This document shows positions 61,592 through 64,000 of a stretch of DNA of 64,000 nucleotides, piece after piece. The stretch's first letter is position 1, and every line of letters begins with the position of its first letter. The DNA comes from Aeromicrobium duanguangcaii. Its GTDB lineage: Bacteria; Actinomycetota; Actinomycetes; Propionibacteriales; Nocardioidaceae. The translations under genes were made by a program, and so were the position numbers. Below the pieces are notes generated by a model. That model was given only the letters and a program-made list of their open reading frames with translations, was not told the DNA's origin and made no database searches. The stretch covers positions 3,069,794-3,133,793 of the forward strand of contig NZ_CP101990.1 of assembly GCF_024508295.1 (NCBI RefSeq), given 5' to 3'.

Positions 61592-62052
61592 TCGGCCGGC
61601 AGTACGACGACGTGGCGAGTAGGCCCGGCGCCGTCCGACTCGCTACGGAGTCCCGCATCAGCGACCGCGTCGTGAATGACCTTGCGCTCGAAGGGGGACA
61701 TGGGATCGAGGGGCAGCGGCTCCCCGTCAGCCTTGACCTGCTCGATCGCGTCCGCGGCCAGCTCGACGAGAGCGGCCTTGCGGGCGGCACGGTGTCCGTC
61801 GACGTCCAGCATCAGCCGGCTGCGGTCGCCGGTCTCGCGGTAGACCGCCAGGCGGGTCAGCTCCTGCAGCGCATCGAGCACCTCGCCATCGGGACCCACG
61901 AGGTGACTCAGGTTGCCGCCGATGATCTCGACCGCGGCACGATCACCGTCCACGTCGATGTCGATGTCGCCGTCGAGGTCAGCGATGTCGAGCAGCTCCT
62001 CGAGGAAGTCGGCCGCGATGTCGCCTTCGCGTTCCAGATCGCTGTCACTCAT
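61588..62052 (-). CDS. jag: Jag/KhpB-like R3H domain protein
   Basis: 154 residues. An acidic start is followed by a KH-like segment (VEIIGGNLSHLVGPDGEVLDALQELTRLAV) and an R3H domain (ALVELAADAIEQ, PMSPFERKVIHDAVAD), an RNA-binding pair. Its start lies inside the yidC end (8-base overlap). In other bacteria the KhpA/KhpB complex binds many RNAs and affects cell-wall growth. Confidence 0.94.
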   Translation of the reverse strand: MSDSDLEREGDIAADFLEELLDIADLDGDIDIDVDGDRAAVEIIGGNLSHLVGPDGEVLDALQELTRLAVYRETGDRSRLMLDVDGHRAARKAALVELAADAIEQVKADGEPLPLDPMSPFERKVIHDAVADAGLRSESDGAGPTRHVVVLPAE

Positions 62053-63061
62053 CGGGGTCCTCCTGCGCGGGCTTGTTCTGCTTCGGCTTCGGCTTGGCTT
62101 GCTTCGGCTGGGGGGAGCCGCTCTTGCGGCGCTGGTCGCGCGTCTTCTTCTTCGGCTGCTGGCGCTTGATGCGCTGAGCCTCGGTCTCGGTCTCGACCTG
62201 GATCGCGGGATCGGGCTGGACCGTCTTGCCCTTGGCCAGGTCGCGCTCCTGCTTGGCCTTGAAGGCGGGGGTGCCGGGCGCCGGGTTGTTGCGGATGACC
62301 CAGTACTGCTGGCCCGCCGTCCACAGGTTCGAGGTGGTCCAGTAGACCAGCACGCCGAGCGGGAACGCGACGCCAGACACGGCGAAGACAACGGGCAGGA
62401 CGTAGAGGAGGATCTTCTGCTGCTGGGCGAACGGACCGTTCAACGCCTCGGCCGTCATGTTCTTGGTCATCAGTTGCTTCTGCGTGAAGAACTGCGTGCC
62501 ACACATGGCCACGACCATGATCATCGCGATGATCTTGGTCTCGAGATGATCACTCGACATGAACGTGTCGGCGATGCGGCCGCCCAGCCACTCGGCGTTG
62601 GCCAGGGACTCGGCCTGCTCACCGGTCAGGAAGCCCTTCGCGCCGTCGGCGCCCTTGCGCGACGCCTGGTCAATCACGCGGAACAGGGCGAAGAAGATCG
62701 GCATCTGCAACAGCAGCGGCATGCACGAGGAGAAGGGGTTGGTGCCCGTCTCCTGGAACAGTTTCATCTGCTCCTGGGCGAAGCGCTCACGGTCGTGGCC
62801 GTACTTCTTGCGCAGCTCCTGCAACTGCGGCTGGATCAGCTGCATGTTGCGACTGGAGTTGATCTGCTTGACGAACAGCGGGATCAACATCGCACGGATC
62901 GTGAGCGTGAGGCCCACGATCGCCAGCGCCCAGGACCATCCGGCGTTCGGATCGAGGCCGATCTGCTCGAACAGCCAGTGCCACGCGAGCACGATGCCGG
63001 ACGTGAAGTAGTACAGCGGCGTCATGATGGCGCCGCCGATGCTGCCTAGGAAGTCGAACAT
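62045..63061 (-). CDS. yidC: Membrane protein insertase YidC
   Basis: 338 residues with about five membrane segments. WALAIVGLTLTIRAMLIPLFVKQINSSRNMQ is the first core helix with the conserved Arg; RERFAQEQMKLFQETGTNPFSSCMPLLLQMPIFFALFRVID is the hairpin and next helix; the last helices end VLVYWTTSNLWTAGQQYWV. The C-terminal tail is Lys/Gln/Pro-rich. It inserts membrane proteins with or without SecYEG. GAGGAG precedes the ATG. Confidence 0.96.
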   Translation of the reverse strand: MFDFLGSIGGAIMTPLYYFTSGIVLAWHWLFEQIGLDPNAGWSWALAIVGLTLTIRAMLIPLFVKQINSSRNMQLIQPQLQELRKKYGHDRERFAQEQMKLFQETGTNPFSSCMPLLLQMPIFFALFRVIDQASRKGADGAKGFLTGEQAESLANAEWLGGRIADTFMSSDHLETKIIAMIMVVAMCGTQFFTQKQLMTKNMTAEALNGPFAQQQKILLYVLPVVFAVSGVAFPLGVLVYWTTSNLWTAGQQYWVIRNNPAPGTPAFKAKQERDLAKGKTVQPDPAIQVETETEAQRIKRQQPKKKTRDQRRKSGSPQPKQAKPKPKQNKPAQEDPDE

Positions 63062-63297
63062 GCTTCTCCTCGTTCACGGCTGCCGGACGGCACGGGATCG
63101 TACCCGCCGGCGGCCCAGGGGTGGCACCGACCGAGGCGACGGATCGCGAGACAGCAACCCCGCAGGGCGCCGTGCGTCTCGACCGCTTCCAGGGCGTATG
63201 CCGAACAGCTCGGGTAGTAGCGGCACACCTGCCCGTACATCGGGCTGATGGCGAAGCGATAGGCCCGCAGCAAACTCGCCACGATCCAGCGCATCAT
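63046..63297 (-). CDS. yidD: Membrane protein insertion efficiency factor YidD
   Basis: 83 residues. LLRAYRFAISPMYGQVCRYYPSCSAYALEAVETHGALRGCCLAIRRLGRCHPW is the complete YidD motif with its conserved Cys residues. Its stop lies inside the yidC start, and its ATG overlaps the rnpA stop. Confidence 0.96.
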   Translation of the reverse strand: MMRWIVASLLRAYRFAISPMYGQVCRYYPSCSAYALEAVETHGALRGCCLAIRRLGRCHPWAAGGYDPVPSGSRERGEACSTS

Positions 63298-63644
63298 CGT
63301 CGCACCCGCGACGCTGCCGTGTGCAGTGCTTGGTCCAATTGAGGTGCCAGGGCGGCCGCCTGACGAGAGGCCGCACCGGGAAGAGCTCGCACGACGACCT
63401 TCGATCCCGAGGGAACCGCGTCGATCCGGTCGCGCATGAGGTGTCGCAGGCGTCGCTTCACGAGGTTGCGTTCGTGGGCACGGCCCACCTTCTTGGACAC
63501 GACGAAACCGACGGACGTGACGTCCGCCGGTTCGACAGGTCCACCCACGTGAACGACGAGGTCGGGTTGGACACCCTTGCCACCACGGCGCATCGCCTGG
63601 CGGAACTCCTCACCGTCGCGCATGCGGTGCACGCGCGCCAGCAC
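63294..63644 (-). CDS. rnpA: Ribonuclease P protein component
   Basis: 116 residues from a GTG. HRMRDGEEFRQAMRRGGKG, VGFVVSKKVGRAHERNLVKRRLRHLMR (the RNR signature) and a basic surface identify RnpA, which aids the catalytic RNA in maturing tRNA 5' ends. It begins six bases after the rpmH stop and overlaps yidD. Confidence 0.96.
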   Translation of the reverse strand: MLARVHRMRDGEEFRQAMRRGGKGVQPDLVVHVGGPVEPADVTSVGFVVSKKVGRAHERNLVKRRLRHLMRDRIDAVPSGSKVVVRALPGAASRQAAALAPQLDQALHTAASRVRR

Positions 63645-63650
63645 GCGGAA

Positions 63651-63788
63651 TCAGGCCGAGAGCTTGTCGCGACCCTTGCGGCGACGGGCCGCGAGGATCG
63701 AGCGACCGGCACGCGTGCGCATGCGGAGGCGGAAGCCGTGCTTCTTGGCGCGGCGACGGTTGTTCGGCTGGAAAGTGCGCTTGCTCAC
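63651..63788 (-). CDS. rpmH: Large subunit ribosomal protein bL34
   Basis: 45 residues from a GTG with GAAGGA seven bases upstream: [28 protein letters not shown] and RKGRDKLSA are fully typical. First gene of the rpmH-rnpA-yidD-yidC-jag-rsmG block; dnaA should lie divergently to the right. Confidence 0.97.
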   Translation of the reverse strand: MSKRTFQPNNRRRAKKHGFRLRMRTRAGRSILAARRRKGRDKLSA

Positions 63789-64000
63789 AGGAGGTCCTTC
63801 TTACGGATCGTGACCCAACGGGGAGGGGCCACCGCTCGCCCACGACCGGAACTGTTCATGGGCACGCGGCGGACGTCGTTCGAGACGACCCCTCAACGGT
63901 ACGGGGGGCGGCCTGACGTGGTCAAACCGACCCAAAGTCGCAAGCCTTATCCTGAGTGCGGGGCAGGGTCCACACGACACGCCGAACGGCCTCCACAAAT
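63789..64000. promoter_or_regulatory. rpmH promoter region and presumed dnaA upstream region
   Basis: The last 212 bases have no gene. On the minus strand TTGACC (63920-63925) and TACCGT (63896-63901) with an 18-base spacer make a plausible rpmH promoter. The rest should include the dnaA promoter. No perfect DnaA box was seen; TTATCCTGA near 63945 has two mismatches. Confidence 0.55.

Noticed and set aside
63940..63955. TTATCCTGA as a DnaA box near the window end
   Set aside because: Two mismatches to the consensus and isolated; more likely chance or part of a promoter.

Overview
This window is chromosomal DNA from a high-GC actinobacterium, most likely a member of the Nocardioidaceae (Aeromicrobium or Nocardioides type). 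That identification is an inference from gene content, frequent GTG starts, leaderless start sites, an actinobacterial DnaA-box type and gene order shared with Mycobacterium. The right end is origin-proximal: rpmH-rnpA-yidD-yidC-jag-rsmG-parA-parB lie on the minus strand with three parS sites, so dnaA should begin just past base 64000. No rRNA, tRNA, CRISPR array, prophage or complete insertion sequence was found.

Layout. 1-1506 is a two-component system (response regulator truncated by the window edge). 1535-3855 holds a MOSC protein, a sirtuin and an inositol-monophosphatase-family enzyme. 3905-6847 is a TPP-riboswitch-controlled thiamin salvage operon, thiM-thiE-thiD/tenA, with the last two activities fused. 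6852-10413 has a GyrI-like protein and a PucR regulator facing a flavin dehydrogenase across a perfect palindrome. 10493-16083 is an accessory cell-surface region: a secreted SGNH protein, ChrA, a class F-like sortase with its probable Pro/Thr-rich surface substrate, an unknown protein, and a decayed second SGNH copy. 16219-23517 is replication and ribosomal proteins (dnaB, rplI, rpsR, ssb, rpsF) with a MATE exporter, a siderophore-interacting protein and a solute-binding lipoprotein; a cluster of DnaA-box-like sites lies upstream of dnaB. 23647-31508 holds an FtsX/MacB-type ABC exporter, an aldo-keto reductase and the transglutaminase-like/alpha-E/circularly permuted ATP-grasp trio. 31611-41395 carries an HNH protein, an iron-box-controlled siderophore-interacting protein, FemAB and alanine-racemase-like proteins, a class A PBP, PadR, ino1, a DUF808 protein and polyphosphate glucokinase. 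41409-49114 is a TetR-flanked Liv-type ABC operon with an embedded acyl-CoA ligase. 49175-50612 has an ABC-F remnant and a DAO-family oxidoreductase. 50764-63788 is the conserved pcnA-DUF6049-murJ-pseudokinase-trxB-trxA / parB-parA-rsmG-jag-yidC-yidD-rnpA-rpmH block.

How it fits together. Many genes are tied by ATGA/GTGA overlaps (thiMED, liv, parAB-rpmH block, ATP-grasp/alpha-E, sirtuin/phosphatase). The most unusual structural observation is a pair of related 84-bp mini-ORFs (27 codons each), one in the transglutaminase operon and one in the liv operon, each bridging two neighbouring genes with 4-base overlaps at both ends. Other points of interest are a SigH/SigR-type promoter before trxB, a sortase lacking its usual Arg, a transglutaminase-like protein lacking its usual Cys, and a pseudokinase encoded separately from MurJ.
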